Assembly (NCBI GenBank): GCA_049597955.1
Contig: JBMYND010000001.1
Span: 62,001 to 126,000 of the forward strand
Source: JAYPAN01 sp049597955
GTDB taxonomy: Bacteria; Pseudomonadota; Alphaproteobacteria; RS24
Length of the DNA stretch: 64,000 nt
Direction: 5' to 3'
Positions 18,738-28,249 of this stretch are shown here, in pieces. Every line of letters begins with the position of its first letter. The stretch's first letter is position 1. The translations under genes were made by a program, and so were the position numbers. The notes beneath the pieces were generated by a model that searched no databases, had not been told where the DNA came from, and saw only the letters and a list, made by a program, of their open reading frames with translations.

Positions 18738-20084
18738 TTAATCCTGCACAGCAATTGTTTCGGCAACATTAAAAATTTCTTTTCCGGCATCAAGCAGCGC
18801 CATTGGGTCACGCACTTTGCCGTCATACCAGACTTCATAATGCAAATGCGGGCCGGTTGAACGCCCGCTATTTCCGGCATCGGCAATATGCTGCTGGAAG
18901 TCAACGCGCTGGCCATTGCGCACACGCGAGCGCGCCAAATGCCCATAACGCGTGCGGAAGCCATTATCATGGTCGATTTCGACCATCAGCCCATACGGCC
19001 CTTTATAGCCGGAGCGCACGACAGTGCCGGGCAATGTGGCATAGACCGGCGTGCCATTGGCGGTGCCGAAATCAACACCGGCATGAAAGGAAATCCGTTT
19101 TTTGAACGGATCCATACGCGCGCCAAATGTGCTGGTCAGCCGGTAATCATGAATCGGCAGAGCGAGGGGTATTTTCGTCATTGACTGGCTGAGACCGGAA
19201 AGCCGGTCAAGGCCATTGGAAATACGGTAAAGCTGCTGTTGCAGCTTATTGTTGAGGCCGACGCGGCTGTTGATTGGAATAAATGGCCCGCCAATGGCGA
19301 TGTCATTATCGGGCAGAACACGGGCCATGAAGCTGTCCGGCTCAAGGATTTCCGTGTCACTGATAAGCCGTTCAAACTCATCGATTTTCAAATCAATATT
19401 TTCTTCCAATGCATCGAGCAAATCTTTTTGGCGCGTATCCAGCGCGACAACCCGCCGGTTAATATCTTCCGGCAAATGCGGCATGGCAATATCTGCGCTT
19501 TGCACCTCGCCGGTCTTATCCGACAAATCGGTCAGCGCAATGGTAGATTTCTTTTCCAGCGTTTCTGTCGCGCGGCTTTCAAGCCCAAGCGGGAAAGTCG
19601 TATCATAGCGGCCGACAAGCTCAGTGCGGCTTTTGCCCCGCTTATTGCGGGCAGCAATGCGGGCAAATGCTTTTTGCATGTCGCGCAATTCAGTGGAAAT
19701 GGAGGCGTGCTGCTCCAAAACTTTCGACAATTCATTATGGCGCTTTTCAAGTTTATTAGTTGTTTCGCCAAACCAGTCGCGGGTCAAAACAAGCTGCGCG
19801 TTCAAATCATCATAAGCCAGCCGCAAGCGGGACAATTCGCTTTCATAAGCCAATTGCATTTCGCGATATTCGCGTTCGCGTTGGGCGGCGAGGTCATTTT
19901 TGAAAATCAGATTGACGCTGGTAAAGCCCAGCCAAGCGGAGAGCATTAAAACAAACAGCCAAAGCAAAACAAGCGAGCGTGAAGACAGCGGGACAAATGT
20001 CACCGTGCCTTTGCTGCGAATATAGATTTGCCGTTCGGCAAATAATCCGCGTATCGCCAGACTCAAGCGCTGCCCAAGCGTCAT
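18738..20084 (-). CDS. Membrane-anchored M23 peptidoglycan endopeptidase (LmdC-like)
   Basis: Zinc endopeptidase predicted to cut peptidoglycan cross-links. It has 448 residues: a short cytoplasmic N-terminus (1-35, basic), one membrane helix (about 36-62), a periplasmic coiled coil (about 64-145) and a C-terminal LytM domain (about 315-435). The metal ligands are in HAGVDFG (His334, Asp338) and HLHYEV (His413, His415), all present, so it is probably catalytically active. The downstream bactofilin gene suggests the cytoplasmic end is the docking point; that is inference from paired systems elsewhere. Confidence 0.93.
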   Translation of the reverse strand: MTLGQRLSLAIRGLFAERQIYIRSKGTVTFVPLSSRSLVLLWLFVLMLSAWLGFTSVNLIFKNDLAAQREREYREMQLAYESELSRLRLAYDDLNAQLVLTRDWFGETTNKLEKRHNELSKVLEQHASISTELRDMQKAFARIAARNKRGKSRTELVGRYDTTFPLGLESRATETLEKKSTIALTDLSDKTGEVQSADIAMPHLPEDINRRVVALDTRQKDLLDALEENIDLKIDEFERLISDTEILEPDSFMARVLPDNDIAIGGPFIPINSRVGLNNKLQQQLYRISNGLDRLSGLSQSMTKIPLALPIHDYRLTSTFGARMDPFKKRISFHAGVDFGTANGTPVYATLPGTVVRSGYKGPYGLMVEIDHDNGFRTRYGHLARSRVRNGQRVDFQQHIADAGNSGRSTGPHLHYEVWYDGKVRDPMALLDAGKEIFNVAETIAVQD

Positions 20085-20196
20085 TTAACCACTACTCCTC
20101 TCGCGGTTTGTCTCAAAAAAAAGCTGTTTATGCAACCCTTTAATCTTGTGGGAGAACAAGCCCCTCGCCTTGTTTAGTCACCCTTTTTTCAAGCCA

Positions 20197-21039
20197 TTAT
20201 CCTGCTTCGCCGCCTTGGTCAACCGCCAAATCCAGATAAAATGGGGCAGGCAGGCCGGCTTGCGTGCGTGCTTCGACATTAAAGGGTGGTTTTAACTTGC
20301 CTTGAAAATTGGCCTGCACTTTTTCGCCAAAACAGTTTTTCGGGTCGAGCTTGCGTAAATGACACAAATGCAAAAACCATTTTGTGCCAATGGCGACATG
20401 GGTTTTTTCATCTTCATAAATAATATTCAGCATAGCAGCCGATTTTTCATCTCCGGCGGCCTTAAACTTAGCCATCATGGTCGGTGTGACATCAAGGCCG
20501 CGCGCTTCAAGCACCATTGGCACAACAGCCAGCCGCGCCAGTAAATCCTGCCGTGTATCATAAGCCGCCTGCCAAAGCCCGTCATGCGCCGGAAAATCGC
20601 CATAGGCCGCGCCCAATTCGGCCAGCCGGTCGCTTAACATCAAAAAATGGCGCGCCTCATCAGCACCGACCCGCATCCAGTCATCAATGAAACTGTCGGG
20701 CATATCCGCCGCAACAAAGCGTCCGGCCATGTCAAAGGCCAAATCAATTGCATTTAATTCAATATGCGCCAAAGCGTGAAGCTGGGCGAGACGCCCTTTC
20801 GGGCCGGAGATTTTGCGCCTTGGCATGTCGCGCGGTGGCAAAAGCTGTGGCTGTTCGGGGCGATTGGGGCGGGCTGGCCAGTCATCCGGTGTCCGGCAAT
20901 CACGCGCCAGCTTTCCCTGTCGCCACTGGCCGGCAATATCGCGTGCCATATCGGCTTTGGCGCGCGCGTCTGCCATTAACAAAACGCTGAGACAGCCTTG
21001 CGCCAAAGAGGCGGGTGAAACGGATGTGCTGTTTGCCAT
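20197..21039 (-). CDS. DUF455 ferritin-like protein, putative di-iron
   Basis: Function unknown. It has 280 residues and a ferritin-like four-helix region (about 85-230) with a complete di-iron ligand pattern: Glu in HIELNAID, Glu and His in DEARHF, Glu in LEARGLD, and Glu and His in EDEKTH. The family is distantly like the tRNA hydroxylase MiaE, but no substrate is assigned. The start is ATG 21039 (MANSTSVSP); the frame also opens at a TTG overlapping the bcp stop. It lies directly downstream of bcp and is probably cotranscribed, which hints at an oxidative-stress or redox link. Confidence 0.88.
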   Translation of the reverse strand: MANSTSVSPASLAQGCLSVLLMADARAKADMARDIAGQWRQGKLARDCRTPDDWPARPNRPEQPQLLPPRDMPRRKISGPKGRLAQLHALAHIELNAIDLAFDMAGRFVAADMPDSFIDDWMRVGADEARHFLMLSDRLAELGAAYGDFPAHDGLWQAAYDTRQDLLARLAVVPMVLEARGLDVTPTMMAKFKAAGDEKSAAMLNIIYEDEKTHVAIGTKWFLHLCHLRKLDPKNCFGEKVQANFQGKLKPPFNVEARTQAGLPAPFYLDLAVDQGGEAG

Positions 21040-21047
21040 AAGCCGGT

Positions 21048-21518
21048 TCAAATCTCTTGTGCCGCCGCCAAAACGGCTTCGACATGGCCCTTCACTTTCA
21101 CCTTGCGCCAGATTTGTGCGATTTTGCCGTCCGCATCAATCAAATAGGTGGCCCGTTCAATGCCCATATATTTGCGGCCATACATGTTTTTTTCGACCCA
21201 GACGCCGTAAGCTTCGAGCATTTTATGGTCGGGGTCGCTGAGCAGGCTGATGTCGAGATTGTGCTTGGCCTTAAATTTGTCATGTTTTTCGACAGTGTCA
21301 GCAGATACGCCGACAATTTCCGTATCGGCGTCGGCAAAGGCGGCCTTATGGGCAGTGAAATCAATGGCCTCGGTCGTGCAACCGGGCGTGTCATCTTTGG
21401 GGTAGAAATAAATGACCAGTTTTTTGCCGGAAAAATCGGCCAGCGCCAAATTCTGGCCGCCATCGGCGGCGCAGGAAAAGGCCGGGGCTTTTGCGCCAAT
21501 TTGTGGAGAAGCAGTCAT
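21048..21518 (-). CDS. bcp: Bcp/PrxQ-type thioredoxin-dependent peroxiredoxin
   Basis: Reduces peroxides. It has 156 residues, the family length. The peroxidatic cysteine is in YPKDDTPGCTTEA. In E. coli Bcp the resolving cysteine is five residues further on; here that position is Ile (CTTEAI), and the only other cysteine is near the N-terminus (FSCAADG). It may therefore work as a 1-Cys enzyme or use that distant Cys. It overlaps or abuts the DUF455 gene. Confidence 0.95.
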   Translation of the reverse strand: MTASPQIGAKAPAFSCAADGGQNLALADFSGKKLVIYFYPKDDTPGCTTEAIDFTAHKAAFADADTEIVGVSADTVEKHDKFKAKHNLDISLLSDPDHKMLEAYGVWVEKNMYGRKYMGIERATYLIDADGKIAQIWRKVKVKGHVEAVLAAAQEI

Positions 21519-21669
21519 GTTACATTCCTTTCGTTTTGCATGGGGGCCGATATATCAATAGTTCATGCCGGATGGTCACAAATTATGCAAATCAGGGCTA
21601 TAGTCATGAGCCAAGGTGGGGTATTGAGTGAGAATGTCAAGGTGGCACTGCCGGTGAAAGGAAGCTAGT

Positions 21670-24600
21670 TTGTTATATGCTGTCATTTTCAGACTGGTAA
21701 ACGGTCTGCTGGCACTGATTATTGCGCTCGCCGCTGCTGTGGCGGTTGGGCTTATCATTGTGCAGGTGACACCCATCCCGCTTGGGCCTTTGCAGGGCAT
21801 TGCGGCCAATATGGCCGCGCGCAGCCTTGGCAATGTCGAGATTTCTTTTGCCGATACGCGGGTTGATTGGTCGCGGCGGCAAAATCTGCCGGTTCTGGTT
21901 GTCGGCAAGTTTCGCATTGTCGATGAAGATGGTGCGGAAATGATTTTGTCCAATGTTGAAATCGCGCCAAGCGGCGATGCGTTTTGGCGGCATGGTGAAT
22001 TGGCGCTGGCCTCTTTTGTTATTAATGACATGCAATTATTCCCGGCCCGCAATGACGCCGTTGTCGCGCCAACCGGGCGCATATTTACCAGCTTTGCCGG
22101 GGGCAATACGCAAACCGGTTTTAATGCGCTGACCTATCTCGAGCAAATCGCGATACGCGATATTGTGATTGCCGGTCAGGTGGAATCCGGCGGGCCGAGC
22201 CTGCCTGTGACCGGAGGCGAAACCGGCAAGTCGGAGATATTTCTGGAGCGCGTCGGCGATAATCTCACCGGTATCATTAATCTGAATTTTGGTGCCGGGC
22301 GCAGCTTGCGGCAGGTTTACGGCACAATGAGCATCCGCCCGGGCACGACCGGCAATCTTGATTTGACGCTCAAAAACATCAATCCGGATGATATTTCCGG
22401 CTTTTCGCGCCTGTTTGTGCCTTTGCAGGCTTTGGCCTTGCCGGTCAATGCAGAGCTCAATCTGTTATTGGATGGCAATGGGCGACCGCAATCGGGCAAA
22501 GTGCGCGTCGGGGTGCGCCCCGGTCAGGTTAATCTTGCCGGGCGCACGATTGAGGTCAATTCGCTTGATTTGCAAATGGAAGCCAATTTTCCGCGTCAGA
22601 TATTATTTGTCAGCGAGGCCGCATTTGACATTAATGATATCAGCTTCGGTTTTACCGGACAGGTTGACTATGGGTTGACGCCGGACCAGCGTATTCGAGA
22701 CATCACGGCTGATATTACCGGCACGCGCGGCGTGCTGGCCACAAAGGCCCTGTTCGAGCAACCGGTCAAATTGTCGGGCTGGGATGCCAGCCTTGTTTAT
22801 GATGCGCAAACGCGGCTTTTGACTTTTGACCGGCTCAATATTGCTTATGCCGGCAGCAAAATAACATCGGCCGGTAAAACTGTTTTTACCGATGACACAA
22901 TCGGCTTTAATTTCACAACAAGCATCGGCGCCGGCTTGTCGCATGAGCGGGTGCTGGATTTATGGCCTTTGCCGGTCGCCCCGCGCACCAGAAAATGGAC
23001 AAGCGAGAATTTGCTGGCCGGTGATTTGACGGGCGGCGATATTGCGGTGCGGGGTCGCCTGTCGGAATTTATCGACCGTGAGCGCGGCACGCCAATCCGC
23101 GAAGATGCGATAAATCTGGATTTGCGCTTTGCCAATGCGTCGCTCAGATTTCTGAAAGATACGGCGCCGCTTGAGGAGGCGGAGCTGAAATTGCGCCTTG
23201 GCGGCACGGCTTTTGACGCCGAACTCTATAAAGCCCGCCTGCGATTGCCGTCAGCGCCATACGCTGCCGAAAATGGCCCTGCAGAAGATGACGCGCCGGC
23301 CTATGCCAATATTGCCAATGGCAGTTTCAAAATGAGCAATTACCGTGACCCGGCTTTGCCAGCCAAAATCGCCTTTGACGCCGAGGCCGATGTCACGTCC
23401 TTGCTGCGGTTTTTGAAACAGCCGCGCATTAATGCGCTGCGCAATGTCAATTTCGATACGGAAAGGCTGTCGGGTCGCGGCACAGCGCGTGTGCAGTTAA
23501 GCGTGCCATTGCGCCAGCCGCGCGCGCCCGGCAGCCTTGATTTCAAAGTGTCGGGTGCATTGGCCAATGTCGCTGTGGATGGCAGTTTGGCCGGTTTTGA
23601 TTTGTCGGATGGCGCGGCGTTTATTGATGTGTCGCGCACAGCCATGCGGCTGCGTGGCACGATAGCCGCCAATAAAGTGCCGGTGACATTGGATTGGCAG
23701 CAAAGCCTTCTGCCACCAAATGCCAATAATGCCGTGACGTCGCGCTTGGCGGTGTCGGGCTTGTTTGATGCGCAGGATTTTATGGCGTTGCGCCAGCCGG
23801 TTGCGGCCAGCCGCATGCTGTCGGGCCGGGCGCGCGCCAGCGTGCTGGTCGAGGGCGGGCCGGTCAGGCCGACCGGTTATCGGGTATTTGCCGATTTGGA
23901 ACAGGCTGAATTTGCCCTGCGCCCCTTTGCCTATGAAAAGCCAGCGGGCGTGCCTGCCGATTTGGCAGCGATGATTGACTTGCCGCCGCGCCCGACAAAT
24001 GCGCCGCCGCCCTCCGACCCGATTGATACGCCACCGCCCATTAAGATTGGTTTTGACGGGCTTGATATTATTTACCGCGAGGCCGGGCAGGAGCGGTTAA
24101 ATGCCTCCATGCGCTTTGACGATGGCAAGCTGGTCGCGCTTGAGGCCGAGCCGGTCACTTTGGGCGATACGCAAGATTTGCAATTGGCTGGCCGGATTGA
24201 AGATGGCAAGCAGATGATTGAAGTGACCGCCAAGCAATTTGATATGAGCAAAATCGGTGATGCCGGCAATCCTGATATTGAGACGCAAGGCGGCGGGCTG
24301 GAAAGCTTTTTCAACCTGTTCATGCCGGATTCGCTGCTGGCCGTGCAAATCGACAAGCTGCTTGGCCAGCATGATGAGTCATTGTCGAGTTTCGGCCTGC
24401 GGCTGAACAGCGATGGCGGCATTGTTGAAGCAGCACGGATTGAGGGTATTTTTGCCGATGGCTACGAATTAATCGGCGAATTGGCGCGCGACTCGACAGA
24501 ATCGCGGCGCTTTTCATTGCAGACAGAGAATCTCAGCAATCTTGGTCGTTTGGTCGGCTTTTTGCCGAGCATGAGCGGTGGCAGCATGTTGTTTCAAGGG

Positions 24601-25173
24601 CAGCTTTGGGATCGCGGCGTTGATTGGAGCGGTGAACCGGCACGCGCCACCGGTCGGATGGATATTGTTTCCTTTCGGGCGCGCGAAGTGCCTGTTCTGG
24701 CGCGGCTTTTGTCGCTCGCCTCGTTTCAGGGCTTTGCCGACACGCTGGCCGGGGACGGGATTCGTTTTCGCCGCTTTGAGTTCAAATATCGGGTGGAGGG
24801 CAATTTGATGAAAGTGCGCAGCGGGCGTATGAATGGCCCGGCTGTCGGCCTGACCGCACAGGGCGATTTCAATTTATCCAATGGTGCGCATGATTTTGCC
24901 GGGACTGTTATTCCCGCCTATGAGATAAATTCGCTGTTTTCGCATATTCCGATAATCGGGCGCATATTGACCGGGCGGCGCGGCGAGGGCGTGCTGGGCG
25001 TTGGCTACAGGCTGTTTGGCGAAGCCGGTCGCAGCAATATCATTATCAACCCGCTATCGCTGTTCACGCCGGGCATTTTCCGCCGCATTTTTGAATTGGG
25101 CATCGGCCTGTCCGATGATGATGAAGAAGATTTGAAATTGCCGCCGCGCAGCTATCCCGGCGAGGATGATTAG
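21670..25173 (+). CDS. AsmA/YhdP-like large envelope protein (DUF3971 + AsmA-like C-terminal)
   Basis: A 1167-residue protein with one N-terminal membrane helix (about 8-32) and a very long beta-rich periplasmic part typical of bridge-like lipid-transfer proteins. The C-terminal region (VRSGRMNGPAVGLTAQGDFNL..., then INPLSLFTPGIFRRIFE) matches the AsmA-like C-terminal region of YhdP-type proteins, which are implicated in phospholipid traffic to the outer membrane. The start is a TTG with AAGGAAG five to six bases upstream; no ATG fits. Its TAG stop shares bases with the convergent tyrS stop. Confidence 0.88.
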   Translation: MLYAVIFRLVNGLLALIIALAAAVAVGLIIVQVTPIPLGPLQGIAANMAARSLGNVEISFADTRVDWSRRQNLPVLVVGKFRIVDEDGAEMILSNVEIAPSGDAFWRHGELALASFVINDMQLFPARNDAVVAPTGRIFTSFAGGNTQTGFNALTYLEQIAIRDIVIAGQVESGGPSLPVTGGETGKSEIFLERVGDNLTGIINLNFGAGRSLRQVYGTMSIRPGTTGNLDLTLKNINPDDISGFSRLFVPLQALALPVNAELNLLLDGNGRPQSGKVRVGVRPGQVNLAGRTIEVNSLDLQMEANFPRQILFVSEAAFDINDISFGFTGQVDYGLTPDQRIRDITADITGTRGVLATKALFEQPVKLSGWDASLVYDAQTRLLTFDRLNIAYAGSKITSAGKTVFTDDTIGFNFTTSIGAGLSHERVLDLWPLPVAPRTRKWTSENLLAGDLTGGDIAVRGRLSEFIDRERGTPIREDAINLDLRFANASLRFLKDTAPLEEAELKLRLGGTAFDAELYKARLRLPSAPYAAENGPAEDDAPAYANIANGSFKMSNYRDPALPAKIAFDAEADVTSLLRFLKQPRINALRNVNFDTERLSGRGTARVQLSVPLRQPRAPGSLDFKVSGALANVAVDGSLAGFDLSDGAAFIDVSRTAMRLRGTIAANKVPVTLDWQQSLLPPNANNAVTSRLAVSGLFDAQDFMALRQPVAASRMLSGRARASVLVEGGPVRPTGYRVFADLEQAEFALRPFAYEKPAGVPADLAAMIDLPPRPTNAPPPSDPIDTPPPIKIGFDGLDIIYREAGQERLNASMRFDDGKLVALEAEPVTLGDTQDLQLAGRIEDGKQMIEVTAKQFDMSKIGDAGNPDIETQGGGLESFFNLFMPDSLLAVQIDKLLGQHDESLSSFGLRLNSDGGIVEAARIEGIFADGYELIGELARDSTESRRFSLQTENLSNLGRLVGFLPSMSGGSMLFQGQLWDRGVDWSGEPARATGRMDIVSFRAREVPVLARLLSLASFQGFADTLAGDGIRFRRFEFKYRVEGNLMKVRSGRMNGPAVGLTAQGDFNLSNGAHDFAGTVIPAYEINSLFSHIPIIGRILTGRRGEGVLGVGYRLFGEAGRSNIIINPLSLFTPGIFRRIFELGIGLSDDDEEDLKLPPRSYPGEDD

Positions 25174-26420
25174 GCAATTTTCAGCAGCACATGACGTTTT
25201 TTACCGGCGGATAATTTAATCGCGCCATCAACAATATCGCCTGTGCCGAGTGTTGCGCCAATATCGTTTTGCGCCGCGTCATTTACCTTCGCGCCGCCGC
25301 CCTGTACCAGCCGCCGCGCTTCGCTATTGGAGGCCGCCAATCCGGCCATCACAAAAGCTTCCAACAGGCCAAGCCCGTCAGCCAGCCGGTCGGCGGCAAG
25401 GGAGACGCTGGGCAAATCGGCACTGGTGCCGCCTTGCTCAAAGGTTTCGCGGGCTGTCGCTTCGGCTTTTTCGGCAGCCGCCCGACCATGGCACATGGCG
25501 GTCGCTTCGGTTGCCAGTATTTTTTTCGCCTCGTTCAGCTCGGCCCCGTCAAGCGCTTCGAGCTTTGCAATCTCGGCCAGCGGCAATTCGGTGAACAGGC
25601 GCAAAAAGCGGCCAATATCGGCGTCTTCTGTATTGCGCCAGAATTGCCAGTAATCATAGACTGACAGCCGGTCTTCATTCAGCCAGACCGCGCCTTGCGC
25701 TGTCTTGCCCATTTTTGCCCCTGATGCGGTGGTCAGCAAATTAGTGGTCAGGCCGAACAGCGAAGCGCCATCCGTGCGCCGCGCCAGCTCAATGCCATTG
25801 ACGATATTGCCCCATTGGTCAGAGCCGCCCATTTGCAGCGTGCAGCCAAAGCGCCGGTTCAGTTCGAGAAAATCATAGGCTTGCAAAATCATGTAATTGA
25901 ATTCGAGAAAGCTCAAAGGCTGTTCGCGGTCAAGGCGCAGCTTCACACTGTCAAAGCCCAGCATGCGATTGATTGAAAAATGCCGCCCGTAATCGCGCAG
26001 GAATTCAATATAATTCAGCCCGGACAGCCAGTCATCATTGTCAACCAAAATCGCATCGGTCGGGCCGTCACCAAATGTCAAAAACCGCTCAAAAGTCGCT
26101 TTGATGGTGGTCTTGTTTTGATTGATTTGGTCTTGCGTCAGCAATTGGCGCGCTTCATCCTTGCCGGACGGGTCACCGACTTTGGTTGTGCCGCCGCCAA
26201 TCACCACAATCGGGCGATGACCGGCTTGTTGCAAACGCCGCAACATGAGGATGGAAATCAGATTGCCGACATGCAGGCTGGGCGCGGTGCAATCATAACC
26301 AATATAGCCGGTAATAATGCCGCTGCGCGCCGCTTCATCCAGCGCCGCATCATCCGTGCATTGGGCAATAAAACCGCGTTCGGCGAGAACAGAGAGGAAA
26401 TCTGATTGATATTCTGTCAT
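25170..26420 (-). CDS. tyrS: Tyrosyl-tRNA synthetase
   Basis: Charges tRNA-Tyr. It has 416 residues, the usual TyrS length. The class I signature HIGH appears as HVGN in CTAPSLHVGNLIS, the tyrosine/tRNA-site block is GGSDQWGNIVNG, and KMSKS appears as KMGKT. A C-terminal S4 RNA-binding domain (about 350-416; SNSEARRLVQGGGAKVND) follows. The stop overlaps the stop of the convergent AsmA-like gene by 4 bp. Confidence 0.98.
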   Translation of the reverse strand: MTEYQSDFLSVLAERGFIAQCTDDAALDEAARSGIITGYIGYDCTAPSLHVGNLISILMLRRLQQAGHRPIVVIGGGTTKVGDPSGKDEARQLLTQDQINQNKTTIKATFERFLTFGDGPTDAILVDNDDWLSGLNYIEFLRDYGRHFSINRMLGFDSVKLRLDREQPLSFLEFNYMILQAYDFLELNRRFGCTLQMGGSDQWGNIVNGIELARRTDGASLFGLTTNLLTTASGAKMGKTAQGAVWLNEDRLSVYDYWQFWRNTEDADIGRFLRLFTELPLAEIAKLEALDGAELNEAKKILATEATAMCHGRAAAEKAEATARETFEQGGTSADLPSVSLAADRLADGLGLLEAFVMAGLAASNSEARRLVQGGGAKVNDAAQNDIGATLGTGDIVDGAIKLSAGKKRHVLLKIA

Positions 26421-26494
26421 GATGTCCCTCTGTTAAGCAATGCGGCGGGGCCGGTCAAGGGGCGGCGCGCGGAAACTGTGTAAATGGAAGGCCA

Positions 26495-27589
26495 ATGCAA
26501 ATTATCGGCATGATGAGCGGCACGTCGCTGGACGGGGTGGATATGGCATTGCTGGAGAGTGATGGCGGCAATGATGCGCGGCTTCTTGCGCATGGCTTTC
26601 ACCCTTACAGTGACCAAATGCGCTTGTTTTTGCGCCATGTGCTGGATAAAGCCGCTGCGCTTGGTGATACGGCAGCGCGTGACCGGTCGGCTTGGCCGGA
26701 TTGGCTGGTTGAGGCCGAGGCAATGGTGACGCAACAGCATATTGCGGCTTTGGCCGGTTTTGACCGGCAGGCGGCGCGCCTTATCGGCTTTCACGGGCAG
26801 ACTGTTTTGCACCGGCCGGAAACCGGTTTGACTTTGCAAATCGGCGATGCGGCAGGATTGGCCAAAGCGGTCGGGCTGGATGTGATTGGTGATTTTCGTC
26901 AAGCCGATATGGCCGCAGGCGGGCAGGGCGCGCCTTTGGCACCTTTGTTTCATGCTGCTTTGGCAGACGGTCTCGCCAAGCCTTTGGCTGTGTTGAATCT
27001 GGGCGGCATTGCCAATATCACCTGCCTTGCTGACGGTCAGCCAGCCTTTGCTTTTGATACCGGCCCGGCCAATGCGCTGCTTGATGATTGGGTGAACAGC
27101 CATACCGGTCAGGCCTATGATATTGACGGGCAGCTTGCCGCGTCGGGGCAGATTGATGAGGCGGCGCTGGCAGTGCTGATGGCGCATCCGTTTTTTGACC
27201 AAAAGCCGCCAAAATCGCTCGACCGGCTGGCCTTTTCATTGGCACCGGTAGCGGCCCTGTCTGTGGCGGATGGCGCAGCGACATTAACCGCTTTTACCGC
27301 CGCCTCAGTGGCGCGGGCTTTGGATTTTTCGCCACAGCGTCCGGCTCGGCTGTTACTGTGCGGGGGCGGTCGGCATAATCCGGTTTTGCGCGACAGGCTC
27401 GCCAATTTCTGCAATATGCCGGTCGAGCCATGCGAAGCGGTTGGCTGGCATGGCGACAGTCTGGAAGCGCAAGCCTTTGCTTGGCTGGCATTGCGCAGTC
27501 TTCAGGGCTTGCCGCTCAGCCTGCCCAGCACAACCGGCGCCAGCGCCCCGGTCTCTGGCGGTCGCCTGTATCGCGCCGCCGATAATTAG
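26495..27589 (+). CDS. anmK: Anhydro-N-acetylmuramic acid kinase
   Basis: Phosphorylates and opens 1,6-anhydroMurNAc recovered from peptidoglycan turnover. It has 364 residues. The N-terminal phosphate loop MMSGTSLDGVDMAL and the FDTGPANALLDDW block are characteristic of AnmK. It is divergent from tyrS with a 74-bp gap, an arrangement I recall from other alphaproteobacteria. Its stop overlaps the convergent hydrolase stop by 4 bp. Confidence 0.96.
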   Translation: MQIIGMMSGTSLDGVDMALLESDGGNDARLLAHGFHPYSDQMRLFLRHVLDKAAALGDTAARDRSAWPDWLVEAEAMVTQQHIAALAGFDRQAARLIGFHGQTVLHRPETGLTLQIGDAAGLAKAVGLDVIGDFRQADMAAGGQGAPLAPLFHAALADGLAKPLAVLNLGGIANITCLADGQPAFAFDTGPANALLDDWVNSHTGQAYDIDGQLAASGQIDEAALAVLMAHPFFDQKPPKSLDRLAFSLAPVAALSVADGAATLTAFTAASVARALDFSPQRPARLLLCGGGRHNPVLRDRLANFCNMPVEPCEAVGWHGDSLEAQAFAWLALRSLQGLPLSLPSTTGASAPVSGGRLYRAADN

Positions 27590-28230
27590 CTATTGGCCAG
27601 CCGCTTATCGAGATATTGCCCGACAGTTTCATCAAGCGCGTCGCTGTGATTTTCGAAGAAATGATTGGCACCGGCGATATTTTCATAATCAATGGTAATG
27701 CCCTTTTGCGCTTGCAAGCGTTCGACCAGTTTTTCAATCGCGTCTTGCGGCACAATGCGGTCAGCATCGCCATGGGTAATCAGGCCGGAGGCCGGGCAGG
27801 GGGCGAGGAAGCTGAAATCGTAAAAATTGGCCGGTGGAGCGACCGATATAAAGCCGGAAATCTCCGGTCGCCGCATCAGCAATTGCATGCCTATCCAAGC
27901 GCCGAAACTATAACCGGCCACCCAACATCCTTTGGCGTCTTGCGACAGGGCTTGCAGCCAGTCCAGTGCGGCGGCGGCGTCGGATAATTCACCCGCGCCA
28001 TTGTCAAAACTGCCTTGGCTGCGGCCAATACCGCGAAAATTAAAGCGCAAAACCGAAAAGCCGCGATTAACAAATTGATGATAAAGCTGGTAGGTGACCG
28101 GATTGTTCATATTGCCGCCCAATTGCGGCAGTGGATGAAGGATGAGCGCAATTGGCGCGCGCGCTGTTTTGTTTTGTGAAAACCGCCCTTCAAGGCGACC
28201 TTCCGGCCCGTTAAAGATGACTTCCGGCAT
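27586..28230 (-). CDS. Alpha/beta hydrolase (dienelactone-hydrolase-like)
   Basis: Serine hydrolase of unknown substrate. It has 214 residues. The nucleophile elbow is GYSFG (in WVAGYSFGAWIG), the acid is the Asp in HGDADRIVP and the base is the His in AGANHFFENHSD, so the triad is complete. It resembles the small conserved hydrolases often annotated as a dienelactone-hydrolase-like or YsgA/KynB-adjacent family; I cannot name a reaction. It is transcribed divergently from the Fe-S operon and shares its promoter region. Confidence 0.88.
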   Translation of the reverse strand: MPEVIFNGPEGRLEGRFSQNKTARAPIALILHPLPQLGGNMNNPVTYQLYHQFVNRGFSVLRFNFRGIGRSQGSFDNGAGELSDAAAALDWLQALSQDAKGCWVAGYSFGAWIGMQLLMRRPEISGFISVAPPANFYDFSFLAPCPASGLITHGDADRIVPQDAIEKLVERLQAQKGITIDYENIAGANHFFENHSDALDETVGQYLDKRLANS

Positions 28231-28249
28231 TATTTTGACCTCAATGACT

